DNA of 64,000 bases from Psychrobacter sp. 28M-43 (GTDB taxonomy: Bacteria > Pseudomonadota > Gammaproteobacteria > Pseudomonadales > Moraxellaceae), in NCBI RefSeq assembly GCF_014770435.1, contig NZ_CP061739.1, forward strand, positions 1,364,001 through 1,428,000. The letters are read 5' to 3'. The notes below the pieces were generated by a model, which saw only the letters and a list, made by a program, of their open reading frames with translations, was not told the origin of the DNA and ran no database searches. The position numbers and the translations under genes were made by a program. Shown here in pieces: positions 18,890 to 28,235 of the stretch. Positions within the stretch are counted from its first letter, which is position 1. Each line of letters begins with the position of its first letter.

Positions 18890-18920
18890 AAAGCGCCCTG
18901 ATACTATGTCAGGGCGCTTT
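18890..18920. terminator. Terminator of apt
   Basis: A 12-bp perfect stem (18890-18901 with 18909-18920, core GCGCCCTGA) has a 7-nt loop and is followed by a T run. It lies between convergent genes. Confidence 0.9.
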
Positions 18921-18969
18921 TTTTAATACTGTATTGATGTTTTTTAGTACTGTGTTGAGTAGGCTATAT

Positions 18970-19437
18970 TCATTGCTCTTCGTTTTGTTCGTAGTCCTTA
19001 CAAGACTGCTCTATCACCGTACGACCGACTGTCTTTGGAGTGGTGACTTTAAAGTCTTTTGTGGTCAATATTGGTTTTTCTGACTGCCATGACTTGGTTA
19101 CTTTGCCTTCAGCATCATAGTTAACAAAGGCTCGTCTATAGTAACTGGCGTCTTTGCATGAAATGAGTAGTTGCTGCTCACTATGGTCAATATTGCTTTT
19201 TTCTTCCTGCGAGTCATCTGTATCGGCATCTTTGTCTTTAGGATAGGTTCTAAGGATAGATACCGTGATATTTTCGACATCTTTTTCATCTATGATACTG
19301 ATGTCAGAGCTTTCAATAGAATCCAAATCTATACTAAAAATTGATCCAGAGCTGCTCTCGGACACCTCTACCCAGTTGACTGCCTGGGCGCTGATCGCTA
19401 AAGCACTGCCTGCCAATAATATTGATAGCCGTTTCAT
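18970..19437 (-). CDS. Small exported protein, surface-adhesin E-like
   Basis: A 155-residue protein with a clear signal peptide (MKRLSILLAGSALAISAQA). The frame is open to 19458, but I choose the ATG at 19437 because AAGG precedes it at normal distance and the signal then starts with a basic residue. The mature part begins VNWVEV, continues with an acidic Ser/Asp-rich segment, and has two cysteines (LISCKDASYYRR and IEQSCKDYEQ) likely to form a disulfide. The layout resembles the CNP1/surface-adhesin protein E group of small periplasmic proteins, but the match is by eye only. Function unknown; predicted periplasmic. Confidence 0.6.
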   Translation of the reverse strand: MKRLSILLAGSALAISAQAVNWVEVSESSSGSIFSIDLDSIESSDISIIDEKDVENITVSILRTYPKDKDADTDDSQEEKSNIDHSEQQLLISCKDASYYRRAFVNYDAEGKVTKSWQSEKPILTTKDFKVTTPKTVGRTVIEQSCKDYEQNEEQ

Positions 19438-19547
19438 ATAAGCCTTGCTTCTTGTCATTTGAAGTAGGTAATGATAGCCAACTTACTATTAGTAGGCAAA
19501 TATCTTTTGTGCCAGCCCAGTATCCGTCGTGCTCTGTCGTGTGGCTA

Positions 19548-20492
19548 TTATTGTCCGCGAATGGCTGCTAATGTCTTAGCCAGCTCGTCACGCGCTCCGA
19601 TAAAACCATCAATACCCTTAGGTAACAAGTCCTGCGTAACCTTGTCTTGCTGATATGCAGCACTAAACTCTTCATGCGTTAAGCTTACTTGAGTCATCGC
19701 TTTCATATCCATCGACATACTCGGAGACAGTTGGCGAGTTACCTCGGTATCCATGGCTGCCAATTCATCAATGAGATTGGGAGCTATAGTCAACAAGTCA
19801 CAACCTGCCAATGCCAAAATTTGCTCGGTAGAGCGGAAACTGGCGCCCATTACTTGCGTCTCGTAACCGTGCTGTTTGTAATACTGGTAAATGAGCTTGA
19901 CTGACTGTACGCCCATGTCATCAGAAGCCGGTACGTTTTGACGGCTTTGTTGGCGTTTTTGCCAATCTAGAATACGGCCAACGAAAGGTGATATCAGGGT
20001 CACGCCAGCATCTGCACAGGCAATCGCTTGGTGTTGTCCAAATAGTAAGGTCAGGTTGCAGTGAATATTTTGAGTCTCAAGATAGCGCGCCGCCTCAATA
20101 CCTTGCCAAGTTGCTGCCATTTTGATCAATACTCGCTCTGAATCGACGCCCGCTTTTTGGTAAGCATCCATAAAGGCCAGTGCCTTATCTATCGTCGCTT
20201 GAGTATCGTAAGATAAGCGAGCATCCACTTCGGTAGAGACTCGGCCTTCGATCAGCTCTAAAATATCGCAGCCAACCTGAATGGTCAGCGCATCGATCAC
20301 GGCATCCACGTCACCATTGTGACGACTCATGGTCTCTGACAACATACCTTGGTTGTCAGGATGAATCAGAGCCTTGGTAATAAGGCTTGGGTTGGTGGTT
20401 GCATCGATAGGTTTTAAACGGGCAATAGCGGCAAGGTCACCAGTATCAGCAACAATTGTGGTCATAGTGCGTAGCTGTTGTAATGCGCTCAT
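19548..20492 (-). CDS. tal: Transaldolase
   Basis: Pentose phosphate pathway enzyme exchanging a dihydroxyacetone unit between sedoheptulose-7-P and glyceraldehyde-3-P. The 314 residues fit the TalB type. DATTNPSLI (30-38) and the Schiff-base Lys124 in VLIKMAATWQG are visible, as are NLTLLFG and ASFRSTEQILALAG. The start at 20492 (MSALQQLRTMTTIVADTGD) matches the family N-terminus and has AAGGA-type sequence upstream. It is a single-gene cytosolic unit. Confidence 0.95.
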   Translation of the reverse strand: MSALQQLRTMTTIVADTGDLAAIARLKPIDATTNPSLITKALIHPDNQGMLSETMSRHNGDVDAVIDALTIQVGCDILELIEGRVSTEVDARLSYDTQATIDKALAFMDAYQKAGVDSERVLIKMAATWQGIEAARYLETQNIHCNLTLLFGQHQAIACADAGVTLISPFVGRILDWQKRQQSRQNVPASDDMGVQSVKLIYQYYKQHGYETQVMGASFRSTEQILALAGCDLLTIAPNLIDELAAMDTEVTRQLSPSMSMDMKAMTQVSLTHEEFSAAYQQDKVTQDLLPKGIDGFIGARDELAKTLAAIRGQ

Positions 20493-20967
20493 CAGGTATC
20501 CTTTTTCTTATTAATCACATGATGCTCCTCTTATATATAGCGGGGTAGGGAGCTGAACTGGAACTGTAACACAGTTTTGGGCAGGTGTTGCTTCATAGTT
20601 ATGCTATGCATCGCTGTTATCTGGCTCAGCTGTGCTAATATTAATAACAGTTGGTATATTTATACGCATTTACGCATGGGCACTGACCTTAGTTTTTGCT
20701 ATAGTAGAGCCGGCTATGTATCAAGCTGCTGTATTTGGCAGTAAATATAGTATTAACGCCAAATGGCACTAGCAATATAAGGTGTTTTTGATAGACTGTT
20801 TTGAGGTTGATTTTGAATATAGTTTCTATCATCAGTCTTAGTCTTTAACTAAAAACAGAAAACAGTCAGATTTGGCAATAGAGCTACCCTACGTAATAAA
20901 ATGTAATAGCAATATTTAAATAATAGTAATATCTAACAGCGATAAAATCTAAAAAGGATGGGCGGTA
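20493..20967. other. Divergent intergenic region between tal and pheA
   Basis: 475 bp without a supported gene. It presumably carries both promoters and a long pheA leader. I searched by eye for a leader peptide rich in Phe codons and a classical attenuator and found neither. Confidence 0.3.
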
Positions 20968-22140
20968 ATGAGCGAGCAGTCACCAGAGCAAACAATGGAT
21001 AATCTAAATCAAACCACTACAGGCGCTAGCGATACCGCAACTGAAAAAGAGTTTTTAGACAATATTCGCCAAAATATTGACGCAGTAGACTGTGAGATCC
21101 AAACGTTAATCAATAACCGTGCAAAGCTGGCTCAGCAAGTAGCCATGGTAAAGAAAAATCATACCGCTGCTGATGACAATAGCAATCCTATCTTTTACCG
21201 CCCTGAGCGTGAAGCACAGGTATTAAAAGCTGTCATGGAGCGTAATGCAGGTCCAATCGCTGATGAAAAAATGGCGCGCTTGTTCCGTGAAATCATGTCA
21301 GTATGCTTGGATTTAGAAGCGCCGCAGCGTATTGCCTTCTTGGGCCCTGTCGGTACCTTCACGCATGCCGCTGCGCTCAAGCACTTTGGTAAAGCAGCTG
21401 ATACCGTACCGATGACAACCATTACCGATGTGTTCCGCGAAGTCGAAGCAGGTACAGCGATGTATGGCGTGGTCCCTGTCGAAAACTCTTCAGAAGGCGT
21501 GGTCAACCATACTCTAGATGGTTTCTTGTCTTCTACTTTGAAGATCATTGGCGAAGTTGAATTGCCAATTCATCAAAACTTCTTGGTTGCTGAGCATACC
21601 AAGATTGATGGTTTGAGCCGTATTTATTCGCACCAGCAGTCGCTTGCTCAGTGCCGTCATTGGCTAGATGTAAACTTCCCTAATGTCGAACGCGTTGCTG
21701 TATCAAGCAATGGTGAAGCCGCTCGCCGCCTTAAAAACGAATGGCATTCAGCTGCGATTGCAGGTGACGTCGCTGTTGCAGAGTACGGTTTGCATAAGCT
21801 CTACTCAAATATCGAAGACAATCCAAGTAACACCACACGCTTCCTTATTATCGGTCATGAAGCGATTGCACCATCTGGTCAAGACAAAACCTCTATCGTC
21901 GTCTCAGCCCATGATAAAGCAGGCGCACTGATCGAAATCTTGAAACCTTTGTCATATCATGGCGTATCGATGACGAGTATTGAGACGCGTCCTGAGCGTC
22001 CTAACAAATGGGCATACGTATTCTTTATCGATATGAATGGTCATGTTAATGATCCAAACGTTAGCGCTGCCATCAATGATATTCGTCCATTGGTCAAAGA
22101 TTTGCGCATATTAGGCTCATATCCAAAAGCTGTCCTATAG
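20968..22140 (+). CDS. pheA: Chorismate mutase / prephenate dehydratase (P-protein)
   Basis: Bifunctional enzyme converting chorismate through prephenate to phenylpyruvate. It has an AroQ chorismate mutase domain at about 27-115, a prephenate dehydratase domain at about 120-300 (FLGPVGTF, VPVENSSEGVVNHTLD, the catalytic TRF at 290-292), and an ACT regulatory domain at about 307-385. The ACT domain has GALIEILKPL and IETRP, the expected phenylalanine-binding motifs, so feedback inhibition is likely. The first 25 residues are an extra hydrophilic extension. AAGGA lies 10 nt before the ATG. It is the first gene of the pheA-hisC-tyrA/aroA operon, an order known from Pseudomonas. Confidence 0.95.
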   Translation: MSEQSPEQTMDNLNQTTTGASDTATEKEFLDNIRQNIDAVDCEIQTLINNRAKLAQQVAMVKKNHTAADDNSNPIFYRPEREAQVLKAVMERNAGPIADEKMARLFREIMSVCLDLEAPQRIAFLGPVGTFTHAAALKHFGKAADTVPMTTITDVFREVEAGTAMYGVVPVENSSEGVVNHTLDGFLSSTLKIIGEVELPIHQNFLVAEHTKIDGLSRIYSHQQSLAQCRHWLDVNFPNVERVAVSSNGEAARRLKNEWHSAAIAGDVAVAEYGLHKLYSNIEDNPSNTTRFLIIGHEAIAPSGQDKTSIVVSAHDKAGALIEILKPLSYHGVSMTSIETRPERPNKWAYVFFIDMNGHVNDPNVSAAINDIRPLVKDLRILGSYPKAVL

Positions 22141-22243
22141 ACAACTATAGGCTTACTCACTGGTGTTCATACATAATAGATGGGTCTTAGCTTTTAGAGA
22201 TAGCATTAAAAAAGCATTTACAGACACCATCTAAGGATAAATC

Positions 22244-23386
22244 ATGCAGACTACTCAATTGACCGCGTCAGATCTATCGCCGTTAACGCCAGCTTACGAC
22301 AGTATTTTGGCATTGGCACCTTATCAAACCGGTAAGCCAATTGAGGAGCTGACACGTGAGTATGGTGTTTCAGACGTGGTCAAGCTGGCTAGCAATGAGA
22401 ATCCAATGGGATGCTCACCACGAGTGACGCTAGCAGTGACTGAGCAGCTAGGGCAGTTGTCACGTTATCCTGATGGCAATGGTTACTATCTAAAGCAAGC
22501 GCTGGCTGACTTTAACGATGTCAATGCCAATCAAATTACCTTAGGTAATGGCTCTGATGATTTGCTCGACATTTTAGCACGCAGCTTTGTGGGTGCTGAT
22601 GATGCCATCGTCTATAGCCAGTATGCTTTTGTGGTATATCCTATGCTAGCGAAGATGCAAGGTGCCACGGGCATTGAAGTGCCTGCTCAACGCTTCGGCC
22701 ATAATCTAAAAGCCATGAGCCAAGCGGTTCAAGACAATCCGAATACCAAAATTGTCTTTATTGCCAATCCGAACAATCCAACGGGTACGCAGCTAGAGCA
22801 AAAAGAGCTACACCAGTTCGTTGCCAGTGTACCAAGCTCAGTCTTGGTGGTACTAGATGAAGCTTATATCGAGTATAGTCCTGAGAGTAACAACCGCGCA
22901 TTATTGGATGAGTTCGATAATGTCATTATTGTGCGTACTTTTTCTAAAGCTTATGGGCTAGCAGGTTTACGCGTCGGTTATGCTCTAAGCTCGGTGGCAG
23001 TGGCGAATTTACTAAACCGAATTCGTCAGCCATTTAACGTCAGCCGTGTTGGTTTAGCTGCCGCTGCTGCTGCACTTGCCGATCAAGACTTTATCGAAAA
23101 AACTCGTCTGATAAATGATGAGCAAATGCGTTGGTTAGAAAAGCAGTTTGACGCGCTAGGGCTGGGTTTTGTGAAGTCGCATGCCAATTTTATTATGGTC
23201 GAAGTGCAGGTTGAGATGGAAGATATAACTGCTGCTTCTATCCATCAGGCACTACTTGAACAAGGCGTTATTGTCCGTCCGTTGGATGCTTATGGATTGC
23301 CTAACTGGTTGCGTATCACAGTAGGTGTGGCTGAAGATAATCTGCGTTTGATTGATACTTTGCGTTCTATTTTGACTGAAGACTAA
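22244..23386 (+). CDS. hisC: HisC-type aminotransferase, probably aromatic in role
   Basis: A class I/II PLP aminotransferase of the histidinol-phosphate family, 380 residues. It shows KLASNENPMGCSP (47-59), NPNNPTGT (175-182), DEAYIEY (205-211), the PLP lysine Lys235 in TFSKAYGLAGLRVGY, and the C-terminal WLRITVG arginine. Its position between pheA and tyrA/aroA, as with hisC2 in Pseudomonas, points to transamination of phenylpyruvate and 4-hydroxyphenylpyruvate rather than only histidine synthesis; this is inference from context. AAGGA precedes the ATG. The spacing to pheA is about 100 bp. Confidence 0.9.
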   Translation: MQTTQLTASDLSPLTPAYDSILALAPYQTGKPIEELTREYGVSDVVKLASNENPMGCSPRVTLAVTEQLGQLSRYPDGNGYYLKQALADFNDVNANQITLGNGSDDLLDILARSFVGADDAIVYSQYAFVVYPMLAKMQGATGIEVPAQRFGHNLKAMSQAVQDNPNTKIVFIANPNNPTGTQLEQKELHQFVASVPSSVLVVLDEAYIEYSPESNNRALLDEFDNVIIVRTFSKAYGLAGLRVGYALSSVAVANLLNRIRQPFNVSRVGLAAAAAALADQDFIEKTRLINDEQMRWLEKQFDALGLGFVKSHANFIMVEVQVEMEDITAASIHQALLEQGVIVRPLDAYGLPNWLRITVGVAEDNLRLIDTLRSILTED

Positions 23387-23496
23387 GCGCATCTATTAAT
23401 ATTTTTTAACTTAAAAACTGTGCTTAATTAGCCATTAAAATTTATAACACTAAGATTTTCCTTATCTATGTCTTAGTGTGTTCAACGAGAAAAGCC

Positions 23497-25830
23497 GTGA
23501 GTAGTCAGAAAAATAATAAACTTCAATCGTCTCTAAATACTACGCCACCTATATTTAAACAAGTTTGTGTGATTGGACTTGGGCTGATTGGTGCCAGTTT
23601 TGCGCAAGCTATTAAAGATAATGGCTTAAGCGCGCGTTTGGTAGCAGTCGATAGACATGCGCCAAGTATTGCAGAAGCCATCGAGCATGGTCTGCTAGAT
23701 GCAGGTAGTGCAAACTTACAGGACGTCATCGCTGGCAGTGATTTAATCATCATTGCAGTGCCAGTACAGGCAGTTCAAGCAGTGTTTGTTGATATCAAGC
23801 AAGCGATGGATAACGGACAGCTTACCAGTGACTGTATCATGACGGATGTCTGTAGTACTAAGGTCAATATCATTGATGCCGCTAAAGCAGTGTTCGGCTC
23901 GCTGCCGATAGGTCTAGTGCCAGCGCATCCAATTGCTGGGGCTGAAAATTCAGGGTATCATGCGCGCCGCGCCAGTTTATTTGTCAATCATAGCGTTATT
24001 ATTTGCGAGCTACCGACAACCAGTGCAACTGCTATTGCAAAGTTGCGACTATTATGGGAATCAGTAGGCGCAAATGTCATGTCAATGGATGCTGAGCACC
24101 ATGACCGCATATTAGCGCACACCAGCCATTTGCCACATTTGCTTGCCTTCAACTTGGTTGAGCAATTGGCAAGCCATGATGATAATTTAGATATGTTTCG
24201 TTATGCCGCTGGTGGGTTCCGCGATTTTACGCGTATCGCTGCCAGTGACCCTAAAATGTGGCATGATATATTTTTTGCCAACCAAAGCGCGATTGTCAGC
24301 GCACTTGATGAGTATGGTGTCTATTTACAGACAATGCGCCAGCTTATCATTGATCAAGATTCAACCGCCCTGATGGGACTTTTGGGCCGCGCGCAAGCCG
24401 CACGGCGACATTTCGGCCATATGTTAGCCAGCACCCCTTATACGGATACTTCTGCTATGTCAGCTTCTTATAATATTACCCCTAGCAATACTGTTTCTGG
24501 CACCATCGCGATTCCTGGTGACAAATCTATCTCGCATCGCAGCATTATGCTCGGCAGTCTTGCCACAGGCGTGACAAATGTGACTGGGTTTTTGGAAGGG
24601 GAAGATGCGCTAGCAACGCTGCAAGCATTCCGTGATATGGGTGTGACTATCGAAGGCCCTGACAATGGCAATTTGACCATTCATGGCGTCGGTATGAATG
24701 GTTTGAAACCTAGCAAAACCCCACTTTACATGGGTAACTCTGGCACCAGTATGCGTCTGCTATCTGGTATCTTGGCAGCGCAATCGTTTGATAGCGTGTT
24801 GACAGGTGATACTAGCTTGAATAAACGCCCAATGGAGCGCGTGGCGGCACCGCTACGGTCTATGGGAGCTGTGATTCAGAGTACTGGTCATAGTGGTACG
24901 GCGCCGCTGAGTATCACTGGTCGTGATACAGCTGGTAAGCCATTACAGGGCACTGAATATGATATGCCAGTCGCTTCAGCTCAGGTAAAGTCTTGCTTGC
25001 TACTAGCAGGTCTATGGGCCGAGGGTACGACAACGGTCACACAGCCTGAGATCAGCCGTGACCATACTGAGCGTATGCTATCGGCCTTTGGTTATCCGGT
25101 AACCGTAGAAGGCAATCGCATCAGTGTCACTGGCGGCGGCACACTAACAGGCGGCGATATCGCTGTTCCTGCTGATATCTCATCTGCAGCATTTTTTATG
25201 GTGGCAGCAGCCATCAGTCAAGACAGCGAGCTGACCTTGACCCAAGTAGGTATCAACCCTACACGTACTGGCGTCATTGATATTCTAAAATTAATGAATG
25301 CAGATATTAGCCTAAGCAATGAGACACATGTGGGCGGCGAGCCAGTTGCTGATATTACGATTCGCAGCTCAAATTTGGTCGGTATTGAGATACCAGAGCA
25401 TCTCGTACCACTGGCGATTGATGAATTTCCTGTATTATTTATTGCGGCCAGCTGTGCCCAAGGTCGTACGGTATTGACTGGTGCCAAAGAGCTGCGTGTC
25501 AAAGAATCAGATCGTATCGCTGTGATGGCAGAAGGGCTACATACGCTTGGTATTGATTGTACTGTAACTGATGATGGTCTGATTATCGAAGGCAAAGGCG
25601 TTGCTACTGAAAGCGGTGAAGTCAACAATAGCCAGCCTGTCTTTGGTGGCGGTCATATTGTCTCGCATAATGATCATCGTATTGCAATGAGCTTCTCTGT
25701 TGCCAGTCTGCGTGCATCCAAGCAAATTACCATTGAAGGGGTTGAAACGGTTAATACCAGCTTCCCAGGATTTGCTGAACTTGCCAACCAAATTGGTATG
25801 TCTATCCAAGTGGATACTGGTGCTGAGTAA
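23497..25830 (+). CDS. tyrA-aroA: Fused prephenate dehydrogenase / EPSP synthase
   Basis: One polypeptide carries TyrA (prephenate to 4-hydroxyphenylpyruvate) and AroA (5-enolpyruvylshikimate-3-phosphate synthase). Residue numbers here count from the alternative GTG at 23476. TyrA: nucleotide-binding VIGLGLIGASF at 32-42, AHPIAGAENSG at 150-160, HTSHLPHLLAF at 215-225. A short linker near 320-335 leads into AroA with GDKS (348-351), GNSGTS (420-425), SAQVK (501-505), RDHTE (528-532), NPTR (594-597) and KESDR (676-680). These four motif types mark class II EPSP synthases. No ATG is available before the nucleotide-binding motif, so a GTG start is required; 23497 has the more purine-rich upstream sequence. 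Third gene of the aromatic operon. Confidence 0.93.
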   Translation: MSSQKNNKLQSSLNTTPPIFKQVCVIGLGLIGASFAQAIKDNGLSARLVAVDRHAPSIAEAIEHGLLDAGSANLQDVIAGSDLIIIAVPVQAVQAVFVDIKQAMDNGQLTSDCIMTDVCSTKVNIIDAAKAVFGSLPIGLVPAHPIAGAENSGYHARRASLFVNHSVIICELPTTSATAIAKLRLLWESVGANVMSMDAEHHDRILAHTSHLPHLLAFNLVEQLASHDDNLDMFRYAAGGFRDFTRIAASDPKMWHDIFFANQSAIVSALDEYGVYLQTMRQLIIDQDSTALMGLLGRAQAARRHFGHMLASTPYTDTSAMSASYNITPSNTVSGTIAIPGDKSISHRSIMLGSLATGVTNVTGFLEGEDALATLQAFRDMGVTIEGPDNGNLTIHGVGMNGLKPSKTPLYMGNSGTSMRLLSGILAAQSFDSVLTGDTSLNKRPMERVAAPLRSMGAVIQSTGHSGTAPLSITGRDTAGKPLQGTEYDMPVASAQVKSCLLLAGLWAEGTTTVTQPEISRDHTERMLSAFGYPVTVEGNRISVTGGGTLTGGDIAVPADISSAAFFMVAAAISQDSELTLTQVGINPTRTGVIDILKLMNADISLSNETHVGGEPVADITIRSSNLVGIEIPEHLVPLAIDEFPVLFIAASCAQGRTVLTGAKELRVKESDRIAVMAEGLHTLGIDCTVTDDGLIIEGKGVATESGEVNNSQPVFGGGHIVSHNDHRIAMSFSVASLRASKQITIEGVETVNTSFPGFAELANQIGMSIQVDTGAE

Positions 25831-25876
25831 GTCGCTAAGCTACTATTAACTCTTAAAAATTTAATCTAACATCGTT

Positions 25877-25920
25877 AGCAATGTACTCATGTCACTATTG
25901 GCATGAGTACATTGCTTTTT
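25877..25920 (+). terminator. Terminator of the aromatic amino acid operon
   Basis: A 15-bp perfect stem (25877-25891 with 25902-25916) has a 10-nt loop and is followed by T residues. Confidence 0.88.
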
Positions 25921-26025
25921 ACCTTATAATCTCACTGTAGTAACCCTGCGCTTTCACGATTCAATTGACAATAATAATTAGAATTAGGTGGGAGCGCGCT
26001 TTGCTCTAAAAAGTTGTCCTATATT

Positions 26026-26988
26026 ATGACTACCCAAAATGTCATCAAAAAACCCGTTGCCCCGATAACCACAACCAGACGCGGCATTATTACTGCGCTG
26101 ATCGCGTTCTTTATTTGGGGTGGATTTCCGTTATACTTCAAGCAGTTATCTGAATACGATGCCACTGAAATTATTGGCCATCGCATTATTTGGACATTTT
26201 TATGTTTGCTGGTGCTGCTGGTATTGACCAAGCGCTGGCAGTGGATTGACACCTTAAAGCAAAATCCAAGATGGATTGTATTCACCTTTTTGTCTGGTTT
26301 AATTATTGCGACCAACTGGCTGACCTATGTATGGGCGGTCAATCAAGACCGTATTCTTGAGGCCAGTTTGGGTTACTTTATCGGGCCATTGGTTGGCGTT
26401 GCGCTATCGATGATTTTATTCAAAGAGCGTTTGCGTCCTTTGCAATGGGTAGCCATTGGCTTTGCATTATTGTCTGTCGTCATTCAAGTGGTGATGCTTG
26501 GCAGTCTGCCGTGGATATCGTTGATTTTGGCATTTAGTTTCAGTACTTACGGGACTATTCAACGACAAACGCCATTGACTGCTGTTGATGCCATGTTTGT
26601 CGAGACCGCCATGCTAGTACCGTTATGTCTGTGGTGGTTTTGGCAGTCTGATGTGGCAAGTCATCAACTGAGCTTTTGGTTTAGCTCAAATATTTGGCTG
26701 CTTATGATCGCAGGTCCGATTACGCTAATACCGCTTTTATTATTCAATAAATCTACAAAGCTCGTTGCATACAGTATTCTGAGCTTTATGAACTATCTGA
26801 CGCCGACCTTTATTTTCTTTTTGGCGGTGTTCTATTATAAAGAACCGTTCGATTTACAACGTTTGGCAGTATTTGGTTTGATTTGGTTAGGTCTGCTATT
26901 ATTCAGCATTGACCTGTGGCGCCATCGTCCAAGTAAAGTGTTAAAAGCGGCGCGCCTACGTGAAGAAGCGCTAAAATCAGTTAAGTAA
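26026..26988 (+). CDS. rarD: RarD-type EamA transporter
   Basis: A DMT-superfamily membrane protein with ten predicted helices. The N-terminal pattern GIITALIAFFIWGGFPLYFK, the following IGHRIIWTFLCL, and the central TNWLTYVWAVNQDRILEASLGYFI are the classic RarD signature; PLTLIPLLLF-like and YLTPTFIFFLAVFYYKEPF segments follow. From the ATG at 26026 it has 320 residues, close to the family's roughly 300. An in-frame TTG at 26014 is a weaker start. RarD proteins are linked to chloramphenicol sensitivity in annotation, but the true substrate is unknown. It is followed closely by folB (42 bp), so the three genes may be co-transcribed. Confidence 0.88.
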   Translation: MTTQNVIKKPVAPITTTRRGIITALIAFFIWGGFPLYFKQLSEYDATEIIGHRIIWTFLCLLVLLVLTKRWQWIDTLKQNPRWIVFTFLSGLIIATNWLTYVWAVNQDRILEASLGYFIGPLVGVALSMILFKERLRPLQWVAIGFALLSVVIQVVMLGSLPWISLILAFSFSTYGTIQRQTPLTAVDAMFVETAMLVPLCLWWFWQSDVASHQLSFWFSSNIWLLMIAGPITLIPLLLFNKSTKLVAYSILSFMNYLTPTFIFFLAVFYYKEPFDLQRLAVFGLIWLGLLLFSIDLWRHRPSKVLKAARLREEALKSVK

Positions 26989-27030
26989 ATATTAAAAACA
27001 CGAAAAAAATTAGCAAACAAGGATGAAAGC

Positions 27031-27468
27031 ATGTTTCATACTCAGTCTGACGTGGTATTTATAAAAGGTCTAAAAGTTGAGGCAGTAATTGGTGTTTATG
27101 ACTGGGAGCGAGCCATTACTCAGCCATTACTCATTGATATTGCGCTTGAAACGGACATTAGCCGTGCTGCTGTATCAGATGATGTCAGCGATGCCTTGAG
27201 TTATAAAGAAGTCTGCGATGATGTGAGCGAGTGGTGCAAAGAGATTCAAGCAAAGCTACTTGAGCATTTGGCTGGTCAGATCTCTGATAAGATATTTGCA
27301 AAATATGACTGTCAAAAAATAACGTTGAGCATTGCTAAGCCTACCGCTATTGCCCAAGCTGATGCGGTAGGGGTGCAAATAACGCGCTATGCGCCAGCAT
27401 CAACCAACGAGCCAGCTACTAAAGACGCTGCCAAAGAAGTTAACGTCAGCCAAGCTGATGATGCATAA
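27031..27468 (+). CDS. folB: Dihydroneopterin aldolase
   Basis: Folate pathway enzyme converting 7,8-dihydroneopterin to 6-hydroxymethyl-7,8-dihydropterin. The fold signature is present: VFIKGLKVEAVIGVYDWERAI with the substrate-binding Glu near residue 25, PLLIDIALETD, ALSYKEVCDDV with the conserved Tyr, LLEHLAGQI and the late lysine in LSIAKPTAI. The core ends near residue 120; a 25-residue Ala/Thr/Glu-rich tail follows. The tail overlaps the start of the folK-like gene by 8-11 bp in another frame, implying translational coupling. AAGGATG-type sequence precedes the start. Confidence 0.9.
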   Translation: MFHTQSDVVFIKGLKVEAVIGVYDWERAITQPLLIDIALETDISRAAVSDDVSDALSYKEVCDDVSEWCKEIQAKLLEHLAGQISDKIFAKYDCQKITLSIAKPTAIAQADAVGVQITRYAPASTNEPATKDAAKEVNVSQADDA

Positions 27469-27991
27469 AACGTCAGTGGATTTGAATTTGGCAACGTTCA
27501 CACAATGCGCACCTGAGAGTGTGCAAGCACAGCCTGTGGTAGAGCTAGTGTTAGCGCTAGGTAGTAACTATCAAGCCGACAAGTATCTCCCGCTTGCTCG
27601 GCAGCGCTTGGCAGCGCTAGGTGAGGTGCGATTGTCTACGACTTTTCAAAATCCTGATTTTACCGCGACTATCCAATTACCAAAGCCTGACTATACCAAT
27701 CAATGTGTCCATCTAACATTGACTACACCGATAAGCCTGCAGCAACTACAGCAAATTTTTAAAAACCTTGAAGGCGATTGTCATAGATGTCGACAGACTA
27801 AGCCAAATCAAGTACGGCGAGTGACGATGGATATTGATATTTTGATGATTAAATTGGCTACTATAGAAAATAGCCTAAGTAAAAAATTGACATCTAAACT
27901 AATGCATGATTGGATAGTAATGGCCGATCGTTATCCATTTAAAGCCCATGAGGAAGCGGGAGTCAGGGAATTAATTTTAACCAAGCTCTAA
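27458..27991 (+). CDS. folK: Divergent FolK-like pyrophosphokinase
   Basis: Predicted 6-hydroxymethyl-7,8-dihydropterin pyrophosphokinase, about 177 residues from the ATG at 27458 (a second ATG follows at once). The N-terminal LALGSNYQADKYLPLARQRL is typical, as is the TMDIDIL strand with both magnesium-binding aspartates. The basic loop between them is atypical: aligned on the aspartates, the arginine equivalent to E. coli Arg92 of the GPR motif is replaced by Val, with two Arg residues shifted just upstream. The C-terminal PH...R.FvL.PL motif is degenerate. Overlap with folB supports a folate role, but catalytic efficiency is doubtful and another FolK may exist elsewhere in the genome. Confidence 0.72.
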   Translation: MMHKTSVDLNLATFTQCAPESVQAQPVVELVLALGSNYQADKYLPLARQRLAALGEVRLSTTFQNPDFTATIQLPKPDYTNQCVHLTLTTPISLQQLQQIFKNLEGDCHRCRQTKPNQVRRVTMDIDILMIKLATIENSLSKKLTSKLMHDWIVMADRYPFKAHEEAGVRELILTKL

Positions 27992-28235
27992 TTTGGCTAG
28001 TAAGTGGCCGTATCTTAATCACAATTATATCTTTTCATCTAAAACTATCGCTATTCAGCATTCACTCTGCCTCATCCCATCATTTTCCTAGACAAAAATC
28101 TAATAAAAAACTATACAACTATGTAAGCAATTGTTAATATAAGTTACCGTTTTATTAACAAAAAACTACCACTAATGCAGATATTAATGAATTTTTCAAA
28201 GAAAAAACCAATCATGAGTTTAGCAATAATACATC

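Noticed and set aside
20493..20967. Possible attenuator or leader peptide before pheA
   Set aside because: No Phe-rich short ORF and no alternative hairpins with a T run were seen.
27389..27457. N-terminal extension of folK overlapping folB
   Set aside because: It lies wholly within the folB tail; the ATG pair at 27458/27461 gives the normal FolK N-terminus.
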